A stretch of 64,000 nt of DNA. Source: Anaeromyces robustus. Lineage: Eukaryota; Neocallimastigomycota; Neocallimastigomycetes; Neocallimastigales; Neocallimastigaceae. Shown here in pieces: positions 1-10,731 of this stretch; the stretch's first letter is position 1; each line of letters begins with the position of its first letter. The notes under the pieces are model-generated. The model did not search any database. It was not told the origin of the DNA and was given only the letters and a program-made list of their open reading frames with translations. The translations under genes and the position numbers were made by a program. The stretch covers positions 46,001 to 110,000 of the forward strand of contig MCFG01000052.1 in assembly GCA_002104895.1 (NCBI GenBank), written 5' to 3'.

Positions 1-2
1 AA

Positions 3-176
3 GTATTGTTTAAAAAACTCATGTATAAGGATATATTAATCTTTCAACATCATGGAAAAGAGATAATGTATCTGGTAAAAGGCAGGAGCTCTATTGAAAA
101 TCCTATGTTGGTAGATAAATTAGACAATTTACAAATCATGTGTATAATGAAGAGAGAGGATTATATATATATGTAA
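3..176 (+). pseudogene. Open 5' fragment of an unrecognised coding sequence
   Basis: Reading from base 3 there is an open frame of 57 codons entering from the window edge and ending in TAA at 174-176. Its composition is mixed (for example GKEIMYLVKGRSSIENPMLV) and quite unlike the poly-Ile/Lys/Asn products of the surrounding spacer. I do not recognise the family. The stop codon lies inside the hairpin at 151-186, so the frame may have been cut short by that structure. It could be the last exon of a gene lying to the left or a decayed fragment. Confidence 0.3.
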
Positions 177-186
177 TCCTCTCTTT
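151..186. repeat. 13-bp stem hairpin followed by a T-rich tract
   Basis: Arms 153-163 and 174-184 are perfect reverse complements (11 bp), extended outward by a G-T and an A-T pair, around a 10-base A/T-rich loop. T-rich sequence follows directly. The shape recalls a bacterial intrinsic terminator, but in nuclear DNA of this kind it may simply be a small foldback. Confidence 0.6.
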
Positions 187-234
187 CTTATATATATGAA
201 ATTGGAATAATGATATATTATGCGAGAGATATGT

Positions 235-470
235 ATGGTGTTATGGAAAAATATTATAAATAGATTTAAAAATCGAGGGATTCATGATGCAAAAGAAGTG
301 CTTAACCATGTCCACTATTATCTGACTTATGAAGAAGAGAGGCAGGAATTGATCAGATGAAGTTGGAAAGCATCACTTGAGAAGATGGCATATAAAAGGT
401 TTATGTAGGAGGTATTTGAAGAAATACATAATGGAAAAACAGAGAGTATTGACCGAAAATAAATTTAGAA
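235..470 (+). pseudogene. Decayed coding relic, family unknown
   Basis: From ATG at 235 the frame reads 41 codons (including RFKNRGIHDAKEVLNHVHYY and LTYEEERQELIR) to a TGA. It continues in the same frame as SWKASLEKMAYKRFM, stop, EVFEEIHNGKTESIDRK, stop. Three in-frame stops separating protein-like stretches suggest a decayed gene. The base composition is visibly richer in G and C than the following spacer. I cannot name the family. A bacterial origin by transfer, which is common in rumen fungi, is possible but untested. Confidence 0.35.
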
Positions 471-540
471 ATGAATATAAGAATGAATATAATAAATATA
501 TATATAATTGTATTATTAAAAATAAAATAAAATAGTTTAA

Positions 541-1002
541 TAATCAATACTTAATATATACCATTATGATTAATTTTAAAATGATAAATAATTTTTCCAT
601 TATTCCATATTACTCTATATATCTGAAATCATTGTTATTTTTAAAAATTTCATTTATTATACTAATACCGTAAGATATGGTGGGAATAAAATAATTTATC
701 TATTATTGAAAAATAAAATAAATCTTTTTAAATAATTATGAAAAAATAAATAAATATATATATATATATAATGATATAATAGTAATTTTTATTTTTAATA
801 TCAATTTGTATTTTTAATATAGATAAAAATTGTTTCAAAACTAATCAATTAATAAATACATTGAAACTAGTTTGTCAAGGCAAAGAATTAAATATACAAT
901 AAAAATAACAATGATTTCAGATATATAGAGTAATATGGAATAACGGAAAAATTATTTATCATTTTAAAATTAATTAAAATGGTATATATTAAATTTTGAT
1001 TA
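541..1002. repeat. Inverted-repeat (MITE-like) element with about 100-bp arms
   Basis: Arm 541-642 is a near-perfect reverse complement of 901-1002 (one mismatch over the central 75 bp, a few near the outer end), separated by about 258 bp of A/T-rich sequence. A third, more diverged copy in the same orientation as the left arm lies at 1471-1580. This is the layout of a non-autonomous foldback or MITE-type element. No coding capacity or clear target-site duplication was seen. Confidence 0.6.
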
Positions 1003-1470
1003 TAAAACTATCTTATTTTTTTTTTTTTTCTATAGAATTATAATAATACTATTATGTAAATATAATAAAAAATTAAAATTAAATATATATATTAAAAAAA
1101 GTTAATACTCTACATTTAATAAAATTTATTTAATTATAATTAATCATACATTTAATTAATTTAAAAGAATAACTTAAAATTTATTTATTTCATAATAAAA
1201 TAAGATAGAAAAAAAAAAAAAAAAAAAGAGAGAGAGAGAGAGAAGCATTAAATATATATTATTTTATATATGTTATACATTAATTTGAATAAATAATTTT
1301 TTTTTTATATAATAATTTCATTAAGATAATGAATATATTATATATAATTTAATAGTAGTGATTAAAACTCTAGTTTAAAAAAATAAAAATAACTTATATT
1401 ATTTTTTTTTTTATAATTATACAAATTATTTTTATTTTTTAAACGAAATTAATATTAAATATAGAAGCAT

Positions 1471-1580
1471 TTTGATTGATTTTAAAATAACTAAATAATT
1501 TCTCCATTATTCTTATATTACTCTTTAAATTTCTAAAAGTTATCATTATTTTTAATTTCATTTAATATACTAATACCGTT
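1471..1580 (+). repeat. Diverged third copy of the 541-672 repeat
   Basis: It shares the ordered blocks TTTTAAAATAA, CCATTATTC, ATTACTCT and ATACTAATACCGT with 541-672, with scattered substitutions and small indels. This supports a dispersed repeat family rather than a chance hairpin. Confidence 0.5.
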
Positions 1581-1689
1581 AAAAAATAATAAAAATAAAA
1601 CAATAATTCATTTGTTATTTAAAAATTATTTTTTATTGAATATTTTTATTATCACTATTATTTATTTTTATAATTCATAAAAAAAAATA

Positions 1690-2010
1690 GAGATATAATT
1701 TCTTGGTATGAATAATGTTTTTGAATTATAAAGTATAATATATATATATAGACCTAAAGGAAGAGAATATGCACTTCCATGTTTAAGATTAAGAAGGAGA
1801 TATAATTTCTTGGTATGAATAATGTTTTTGAATTATAAAGTATATATATATGTATATAGACTAAAGGAAGAGAATATACACTTTCATATTTAAGATTAAG
1901 GAGATATAATTATAATTTCTTGGTATGAATAATGTTTTTAATTATGAAGTATATATATATATATTTAGACTTAAGGATGAGGATACACTTCCATAATTAA
2001 GATTAAGAAG
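1690..2010 (+). repeat. Three tandem copies of a ~105-bp unit
   Basis: Units at 1690-1796, 1797-1900 and 1901-2010 each contain TTTCTTGGTATGAATAATG, a (TA)n stretch, an AGGAAGAG-like block and TTAAGATTAAG. Differences are single-base changes and (TA)n length. No open frame runs through them. Confidence 0.85.
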
Positions 2011-2023
2011 AATATAGCTAAAA

Positions 2024-2104
<81 letters not shown>

Positions 2105-2450
2105 TCTTTTATATTTTATATTTTTAAATAATTAATTATTAGTTAAATAAATTTTAATAATTTTATATAATATTCTTTATATTATTATTAAAATTTTTGA
2201 TAAATAAAAATAATAAATTAAATTAAAAATAAAAAATATATATTATTATTATTAAATTTTTTTAATACATAATAATAATTGTATTTAATAAAATACTAAT
2301 TATATTAATTGATATGTTATAATTTTTTTTTTTTTTTTTTTTGAAAAAATAATATTTTAATATATATATATTACTATATTTAGTTGTTTTTATTATATAC
2401 TTATTATTATTATTATTATATATTATATACATTAATTATTAATTTTTTAA

Positions 2451-2499
<49 letters not shown>

Positions 2500-2816
2500 C
2501 TATTTTTATTTAAATTTGTCTATTAATGGTTTTTTTATTTATTTTTTTTATTTTTTTTTATTTCTGTCGATTTATATTTCTTTAAGTAAAAGAAATATTA
2601 ATTGATTAATTTATATAACAATAACAACTTTTTATGTTAATGAGTAGTTTATATATATATTTGTAAAAATATTTAAAAAATATATAATAATAATTTATTT
2701 TTTGAGTATTTTTTAGTATTTCTTATTTTTTTTTTTTTTTTTTCTTTTTCGAATGAGTATTGTATTATTTTTTTTTCTTTATTTTTTTTTAAAAAAAAAA
2801 AAATAATAAATTCTGC
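2011..2816. other. Spacer with microsatellites, 3' of coronin
   Basis: This holds (AAAT)n/(AAT)n at about 2027-2100, a T homopolymer at 2454-2495, and further shorter A and T runs up to the coronin stop codon. No gene is seen. The small frame at 2384-2605 only encodes Tyr/Phe/Ile from the T-rich tract. Confidence 0.8.
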
Positions 2817-3896
2817 TTAACGGAAAAGCTTTAATCTGTGAAGTTCCTTTTCAAGTTGCTTAATTTTCATTTCTTGAAGCTTGATAGTATCACGAAGAGT
2901 ATCATTTTCTTTTTGAAGAGTTTCGCATTTGGTTGTTAACTATAATGTAAAAAAAAAAATTATTATAATTATTCAGAGATTTATATAAATATATTTTTTA
3001 ATTATTATTTAAATATTTAAAAGTAATAATAATTAATAAAATATCTAATAAATAATTACTTCTTTGTTATCTAAAAGTGGTTTATTCTTTTCAGCTTCAG
3101 CAGCGGCTCTTTTCTTTTCAGCATTAGCTTTAACTTCTTTTTCATCAATCTTTAATTCTTTCTTAGCACTTGGCTTGAATTTAGTTTCCAAGTTAATTAA
3201 AATTGGTTTAGCAGATTTACCCTTAAAGAATTCTTCACAAGTAAGAGCTGGTGTATCACCAATAGTTTCTGGATAAATGTCACTAGCAAAAGCATCAGAC
3301 TAAATATTCATAAAATATTGATATGATTTATATATATATAATTGATTTGTTTAAATAAAAATAAATTAAAATAAATGATTATATAATATATTATATTATA
3401 TTATTAAAATTTATACATTATTCATGAATTTATATGTTTTTTTTAAATATAAATGAGATATAATAAATGTATTAGAACTGATAATTATATTAATAATTAT
3501 TGAATTATTACCTTTCTTGGAACCTTGAAGGAAATTGGTTCAATACAGTTGTTTTGGAGCTTGTATAAACGATCAATTTCAACTTCGTTAGTATTAACAG
3601 CACGTTTTGGAAGGAAACCCATACCACGTTGTGGTTCAGAAGATTTAAATTCTATTTATATATATAAATTTTAATGTTTAATTATATTATTATATAAATA
3701 TATTTTTATTTTTAATTTTTATAATAACTTATTATTGTTATTATAATAATGAGATTTTATAATTCTATATTATATATGTATTTAATTTCTTTTTTTTTTT
3801 TTTTTTTTTTTACCTGAAATAAAGTAGAGGAGAGTATCATCATCAACAATTTCGTAGTAACGAATATTACCATCACCCTATTTTATTTTTTAAGGA

Positions 3897-3929
<33 letters not shown>

Positions 3930-5551
3930 TTAAATTACTCTTTTATTTTATAAATATAAATATTATAATTAAATTACCTTTCCTGCAAGGAAGAGAAGTT
4001 TAGTATCATTATCATAGAATGGCATTAAAATACCAGAACTAGTATCAATAGCTTCTTGTTTAAGTGGTTGCTTTAAGTTCTTAGCATCCCATAAGAAGAG
4101 TTGTCTATCACTCATTCTACTGAAACCTGTAGTAGCAATGTGATCAGAATCACCGAGCCAACAAACTCTAGAACCCTTAATGCCTTGGTGACCATCAGTT
4201 TCCTTTATATTATATATTTATATTAGTGTATTTTATTAATAATGATTAATTTTCATTTTAATATCTATATTAAAATTTATAAATAAAAAAAAAAAAAATA
4301 CTATATATACTTACAGAAGCAACTTTACCAGTTCTAGCATCAATAATTCTGAGTTTCTTATCCTTACAAGTAGTTGTTAATAAATCACCATTATAGTTCC
4401 AATCAAGTGATTGAACAAGTTGTGGATGACAATCAATATTTTGCATTTCAGCACCTTTACTAATATCCCATAAACGAATAGTCATATCAGCGCTAGAACT
4501 AGCTAATAAATTATCTGCGACTGGGTGGAATAAAACATGACCAACCTTCTTTTTGTGACTATATTTTAATAACAAAAATGTAAAAATTTTATATAATTTT
4601 TTAATATTAATATATATTTAATCTTTCTGTATTAGATAATAATTAACGTTACTTTGAAAAAAAAAAAAAAGAAAAAATTCTTAAAAATATAAATAAATCC
4701 GTTTAATTAAATTATTTTCCACTTACCCTTCTAAAGTTAATACTGATTTATTAATAGATTCAGTAAGACCATTTTCTGGGATATTCCAAATCATGACTTT
4801 AGTATCTTCGGAACCAGAAGCAATGATGTAATCATTGAATGGATTGAAATCTAAATAATAAATAGATTTTTGAAATAATATTAAGAATTAATCCAAATAT
4901 ATTATTAATTTGAATAACATAAAAACCCAATATATAAATATTTATATATAATTCATAAGTAAATAAATTACCAGTATCAAGAACAGAAGCAGAGTGACCA
5001 TTGAAACATGGTAAATTATCTGGAAGTTTACCAGTGTTATCGTGATTAATAACAGTGAATGTACCACCACCACCAGATTGAAGATTAACAGAAATGAATC
5101 TTTTTATTGTATATAATATTTTTATATTTATATGAAATATTTTGATATTCGAATAAATAATAAACATATATTAATAAATATTAAAGCTTTGAATTATATT
5201 CCTTTTTTTTTATATTATATCATATTTTAATATTCTTTGTTCCAAATATTTACAATGGATTAACTTTTACTAAATTAGTATCCCAAGCATTTCTTGTAAT
5301 ACGAAGATTTCTGTATAATCAAATTTATTGTTATATTTTTATTAGAAATATTATTAGATACAATATATATATATAATAAAACATTTTTATATTGTATATT
5401 ATTATTATTGTTATTTTATCATAATATATTAAATTATTGTGTTTAATAATATATTTGAAAATGATATTGATAAATACTCATAACAATCTGGTCTTCTATA
5501 TGGAGTACCAAAAACATGTCTGAATTTAGATGGTCTGACAAAGAAAGACAT
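2817..5551 (-). CDS. CRN1: Coronin, WD40-repeat actin-binding protein
   Basis: Ten exons, read 5' to 3' on the minus strand: 5551-5478, 5310-5254, 5099-4972, 4850-4727, 4558-4315, 4202-3978, 3877-3814, 3651-3512, 3299-3060, 2939-2817, all GT-AG. The sum is 1419 nt, or 472 residues. The N-terminus has the coronin signature FVRPSKFRHVFG followed by NLRITRNAWDTNLVKVNP. WD repeats follow (ASGSEDTKVMIWNIPENG, SSSADMTIRLWDISKG, TGFSRMSDRQLFLWDAKNL). Next come the conserved coronin blocks GDGNIRYYE and KRAVNTNEVEIDRLYKL. The last ~45 residues are a heptad-patterned coiled coil (KCETLQKENDTLRDTIKL). In the family, coronins bind F-actin and regulate Arp2/3 and cofilin at cortical patches. The length matches Dictyostelium and short animal coronins; the long linker of yeast Crn1 is absent. 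Family assignment is secure; exact splice sites are inferred. Confidence 0.95.
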
Positions 5552-5768
5552 TTTGTCTAATTAATATAAAATATATATTTTTAAAAAGCATTATTATTTA
5601 GTATGAATAAATGAATCAGTTTAAAAAGTTAAAAAATAATAATTCAATTTCTATTTATTTTAAAGTATGAAAAATTATGTTTATTGCTTTTTTATTTTTT
5701 TATTTTTTTTTAAATTTTTTATATATTCACTTTTATTATTTTATTATTTATTTATTTATTTATTTAAT

Positions 5769-5807
<39 letters not shown>

Positions 5808-7255
5808 TTTGTTTGTTTGTTTGTTTGTTTCCATTTCTCTTTATTATTTTTATATTATCTTATATTTTGATTTTAATTTTATTCATTATAACTAAATATT
5901 ATATTAGAAATATTATATACAACATATTAAATGCTTACATTATATATATTTAGTTATTTTATAAAAAATACTAAAATAAAATGGTTTTATTATTTGTGAA
6001 GAGAAAAAAAAAAAAAACGAAAAATCTTTTTATATATATAATATTTAGAAATAATTAATTTTTATTTTATTTCCATTTTTTTATAATTAAACCATTGTTT
6101 AATATATTTATATATTTATAAAATGTAAAACATTATTTATAATAGAATATATTGTATTATTATTTATTATTAATATTATTATTTTTTGATAATAAAATTT
6201 GTTTTGCTTTTCATTTATGTTCTTTTAATATATTATTAAAAACATTTATTTAATATATTTATATATATATTATATTATATATATTCATTATTTATATACA
6301 TTATTAATTTATTTATTTTTGATGAGCTTATTGTATGATCCTATAAAATTTCACAACTTTTTTTCGATATATAAAATAGGCAATTATAATTGATAATTTA
6401 ATTTTTAAAATGATTTCCTTTTATAGTCAATTTTTATATTTTAATATATTAATATAATAAATTTTATATTGTTAATATATTATAATATAATTCATCCATC
6501 ATATTTAATGTATTACAAAAAAATTTTTTTTAATATAGTTTTTTTAAAATTTATTTATTTACAATTAATTAAATAATTATTTATTTATTATAGTTATATT
6601 ACAATAATTATTTATTTTTATATTTCCATATTCATTTATATATTAATAAAAATTTCCTTAAACAATTAAAAAAAATAATAATATATTATAGTTTATATAT
6701 TAATAATTGTATTACATTTAATTAAAATTTAATGAAATTTTTTTTTAAATAGTATAAATAAATATCAAAATAAAATATAAAATGAATAAACATAAATAAG
6801 AAATAAATAAATAATAAAAAATAATTAAAAGTGTACAAATATTACAGTACTGGTATTAATGAAATTAATGAATACAGAGTATTTAAAGAACAATAAAAAT
6901 AAATATATAAGTAATATGGATATAATTTATCATTATGAAGACATAAATAATTTTTTTTTCGTTAAATATTTAAATAATGATAAAGAAATTTAATAATTAA
7001 AAATTAAGTAAAGCTATAGAAGATTATAAAGGTTATGAAAATTTTATATGAAAATTTTATAAAAATATTAACAAATACACTAAATTAAATATTTAATAAT
7101 TATTTTGGTATTTGTTAAATATTTTTAAATAATATTCATATTAATAATTAATAATAAAATATAATTTTTTATTATGTTTTATATATTATAAATACATTTT
7201 TTGTAAAATAATTATTTGATAATTTATTAATTACAAATAATTTCTTAAATATGAA
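5552..7255. other. AT-rich spacer upstream of coronin
   Basis: No gene seen. It contains a (TTTA)n tract passing into (TTTG)n at about 5743-5830, which creates meaningless Leu-Phe-Ile-Tyr frames, then 1.4 kb of A/T-rich sequence with stops in all frames. The coronin promoter should lie in the first few hundred bases, but no specific element can be singled out. Confidence 0.7.
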
Positions 7256-7330
7256 ATTAACATTAATTATCATTTTGTTAAATTAATTTATCGAGTGCAT
7301 TAATTTAATAAAATGATAATTAATGTTAAT
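7256..7330. repeat. Hairpin with 32-bp arms
   Basis: Arms 7256-7287 and 7299-7330 are reverse complements with one mismatch in 32, around the 11-base loop at 7288-7298, which contains CGAGTGC. It sits immediately before the decayed coding region that begins at about 7346. Confidence 0.8.
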
Positions 7331-7345
7331 TAATGTTAATATAGT

Positions 7346-8985
7346 CATGGTCTATATAATCGAGAAAATCATATGGCTCATCAATTTGCAAAAATAAAAA
7401 ATAATAATAATGAATATGTTTTAAATAATGAATATATCTCTAATGAAAAAAGTTATTCTGAAAAATTAATAATCATTATTTGAAGATAGAGGAATAGATA
7501 TTTTTGAAGCATGAGGGATAAGCTTTTATGATAATAGTAACAAATTAATTGACATAGATGATTATGCAGTAGATGATGATCATGAAAATTCTGTACTTAA
7601 AAATACTAAGAGATATAATAGTTTACATATACTTAGTGATTATAAAAACGATTATACTAAGTATAATCGTTTTTATAATCGATTAACAATAGAATTAATT
7701 ATCAAGAAATTGAAGAGATAGTAAAAGAATTTATTGATGTTCAGCCGAATAATTATGAAAATATTGATATGACAAATCATCTTGAAAAATCCTTAAATTT
7801 TAGCAAAAACATTATGTTTAATGAAAATATATCCCATCCCAGGAGATCAGGGGATAATAAATTTGTCGGACTTAGTGCAGATGGAATCATCCTCATGAGC
7901 TTAAAAAATTTTTTCTTTAGTTTCTCATATTAAAGCTAAAATGGATAGATGAAGTGGATGTAATATTCAATGTAGAAAATATTTAAATGTTCTTATTAAA
8001 AAAGTTATTATTAAAAAATATTGATCCAAATTTATTAGCAAATGAAAAATAATGTTGATAATATATTTAATATTAACTATTCAAAATCTATTAGAAGATC
8101 AAATAATATAAAAGAATCCATAGATAATGTTTCTAATAATATATAAAACAATGACATATCAAATAATCTCGAAAAAAATAATATAACCAATGATATTAAT
8201 GAATTACATATTATTTATATATATCAAGATGGCGAACAAAGTGATAGTAGCGAATTAGTAACAAGAATTAATAATGATATTAATAGTCAAAAGAGGAAAT
8301 GAAAACAATAATGTAGAAATCATTACCATGAGAAAACAATTTAATAATGGATGAAAATATAGAAAATAGTATTGTAGATGTATTAAAATCAGATAATCTT
8401 AGAGAAGATATATTCAATGAATTTGAAAATATTAATAAAGATAATAACAATGAAGCATTTGTTAAAGAAACATATAGTAATATCAATGAAATTAAAGAAT
8501 TCATTCAAACAAGAGAAACAGAAATAAATAAATATGATTCATTAGAAAATAATAAACATAAAATTATAAAATTTCTTAAATTAGTTAAACACTTAAATTC
8601 ATTGATTAATAATATTAATATTAAAGATTATTCATATTATATCAATAAAAATATTGAAAAAAATTAAATAATGGATTAAAAAATAAAATTAAATCTGTTT
8701 CTGATAATGATTTTATTAGTACATTAAATGAAATAAATAACTCTTTTAAAAATATAAATTTTGAAGAATTTTCCAATAAAATGGCAAATACCATTTTAAT
8801 TATTGGTGATGAAAATGGAAGATTAGTTAAAGAAATGGATGAAAATGATAACTTAATTCCAGTTTCTGTAAAAGTATCAATCAATGGAGAAGATCACTTA
8901 TTAAATATTAAAGATGTTATTTCTAATTTAAAAAATTTAGAAAGTGAAGAAATTGACAATAAATTTTCTCAATATATTATATAGC
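7346..8985 (+). pseudogene. Decayed Asn-rich protein gene, family unknown
   Basis: Protein-like stretches follow one another along the plus strand, separated by stops and frame changes. They include NRENHMAHQFAKIKNNNNEY near 7361, a long stretch from about 7484 to 7700, a third containing EFIDVQPNNYENIDMTNHL (about 7727-7940), an Asn/Ser-rich stretch at about 8049-8300, an intact 106-codon frame at 8347-8667, and a frame-shifted continuation to 8985 containing MANTILIIGDENGRLVKEMD. Composition (acidic, Asn-rich) is consistent throughout, which argues for one broken gene of at least 500 codons. No domain was recognised. A mobile-element or lineage-specific origin is possible but not shown. Confidence 0.5.
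7638..7680. repeat. Perfect 19-bp stem, 5-base loop hairpin
   Basis: Arms 7638-7656 and 7662-7680 are exact reverse complements around CTAAG. The palindrome lies inside the decayed coding relic, in a stretch that is still in frame. It may be a recent templated (foldback) mutation, in which one arm was copied from the other. Confidence 0.85.
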
Positions 8986-9034
8986 TTCCGCAAAATATAC
9001 TGAGCAATTTAAAAATACTTATGATGAAAATAGT

Positions 9035-9476
9035 GATGACACTCACCAAAAAAATATTCAACTAATGTATATGCATTATAAATTTGTTTATTATTATCGT
9101 CATTAGTCATTACTGCATGATTTATCAAGTCAACTCCTCTTGATTTATATTTGCTATTATATGAAACAATATTAAATGATTTTTTTTTAAAATAATCTCT
9201 ACATTTTTTTTGTACAACGAAAAGCCATAGCTTTATATAACGGTTCCTCTTTTTTTTTCTTTTTTTTCTTCTTCAGTGAATTCCAACATGATTTAATATC
9301 TTCAGTTAATTTATCAAAACTATTAGTATTTATATTATTAATTTCAGATACAAACGATCTAAAAGAATTTTTAACTTTTTATTAGTACTCACAGTAATAT
9401 ATACATTTTCAGAACCTAAATTAAAACTTTGCTGATAATTATCTTCATTAATATTATATAGATTAAGATAAAGCAT
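9035..9476 (-). pseudogene. Decayed coding relic on the minus strand
   Basis: Starting from ATG at 9476 on the minus strand the reading is MLYLNLYNINEDNYQQSFNL and so on. A frame change then leads into SFDKLTEDIKSCWNSLK, a Lys run, KAMAFRCTKK, a stop, and YNSKYKSRGVDLINHAVMT to about 9035. At least two frame changes and one stop interrupt it. It converges on the plus-strand relic at 7346-8985. The family is not recognised. The two relics may derive from one inserted element with convergent genes, which is an inference. Confidence 0.4.
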
Positions 9477-9577
9477 TATTTTCTTTTATTGTTTCTAAAA
9501 TAAGTCACCTGATCAATACAACTTAATAATAAACACGTGATTAAAATTTTATTTTTTTAATTGTTTTTTTAGGGAGA

Positions 9578-10569
9578 GTTGCATTTCGCAATGGGGCGCA
9601 TAATTGTATAAATAATTAAATAAATAAAAATATAATATAAAGAATTATTTATTTAATAATATTTTTTTAGTTAATAATATTTTTATTTAATGATTTAATA
9701 ATATTAAATATTTTTTTAATATTGAATTTTTTTTAGTATTTTAATAATATTTTATTTATTTTTTTTATTTAATGATATTGAATATTTCTTCATTATTTTT
9801 TTTTTATTTAATGATATTGAATATTTCTTCAATATTTTTTTTTATTTAATAATTTAATAATATTGAATATTTCTTCATTATTTTTTATTTAATTAATATT
9901 GAATATTTTTTGAATATTTTTTTTATTTAATAATTTAATAATATTGAATTATATTTTTTATTTAATATTTTAATAATATTGAATTTTTTTTTTAATATTT
10001 CAAATCAAAATAATTTTATAAAAATATTTAATTTTATAATGAATTTTTATTTTTATATTTTTTTTTTGTAAATAAGTAATTAATAAAAAAATATTTATTT
10101 ATTTATTTGTTTCTTTTCTTTATTCTAAAATTTATATTATTTTTTTTATTTATTATTTGTTATCGTCTTTTTAATAAAAATACATATATAATACTGTTAT
10201 ATTATTTATTATCTTTTATTTTATTTATTATTATTCATTTATCAAAAAAATTATATAAATATATTTAATTTTATAATAAGTTTTTTTTTTTTTTAATTTT
10301 TTTACTTTATTTTTTTTTTGTAAGTAATTAATAAGAAAAGAAATATTTATTTATTTATTTGTTTATTTTCTATTCATTTATTTATATATATATTTTTTAT
10401 TTATTTATTTAATTTTTTTAAATTCTATTTTATTTTATTTCATAACGTGGCTTTCATAATTTGTGTTAAAAAATTTTTCATTTTTTTATTTGTTTTTTAT
10501 GCGCCTCATTGCAAAAATTTAATATGCGCCCCATATCATATTGCGAAATGCAACATTGCGAAATGCAAC
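9578..10569. mobile_element. Element bounded by GC-rich inverted ends
   Basis: The left end at 9578-9601 carries GTTGCATTTCGCAAT directly followed by GGGGCGCAT. The right end carries the same blocks inverted: ATGCGCCCC at 10524-10532, ATTGCGAAATGCAAC at 10540-10554, and a second copy of that block at 10555-10569. A worn copy (ATGCGCCTCATTGCAAA) starts at 10500. Between them is about 900 bp of A/T-rich sequence with repeated TATTTAATGATATTGAATAT-type blocks and no real gene. This is the layout of a non-autonomous DNA transposon. Target-site duplication could not be identified. A related end motif, GGGAGTATTGCATTTCG, occurs alone near 56083-56099. Confidence 0.55.
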
Positions 10570-10731
10570 ACATTCGTTTTTTTAATTATTTATAAAAATA
10601 ATAAAAATATATATACTATATTTAAAATAATTTTATTTAATAGTAAAAAAAGATTTAATTATTAATTTTTATATATTTATTTATAATAGATATAGTTTAT
10701 TTTATTAATGTTATTAGAATAATAAAATAGT

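Noticed and set aside
10447-10665. 72-codon frame
   Set aside because: It runs across the GC-rich right end of the repeat element and into A/T-rich spacer; no protein-like features and no splice partners.
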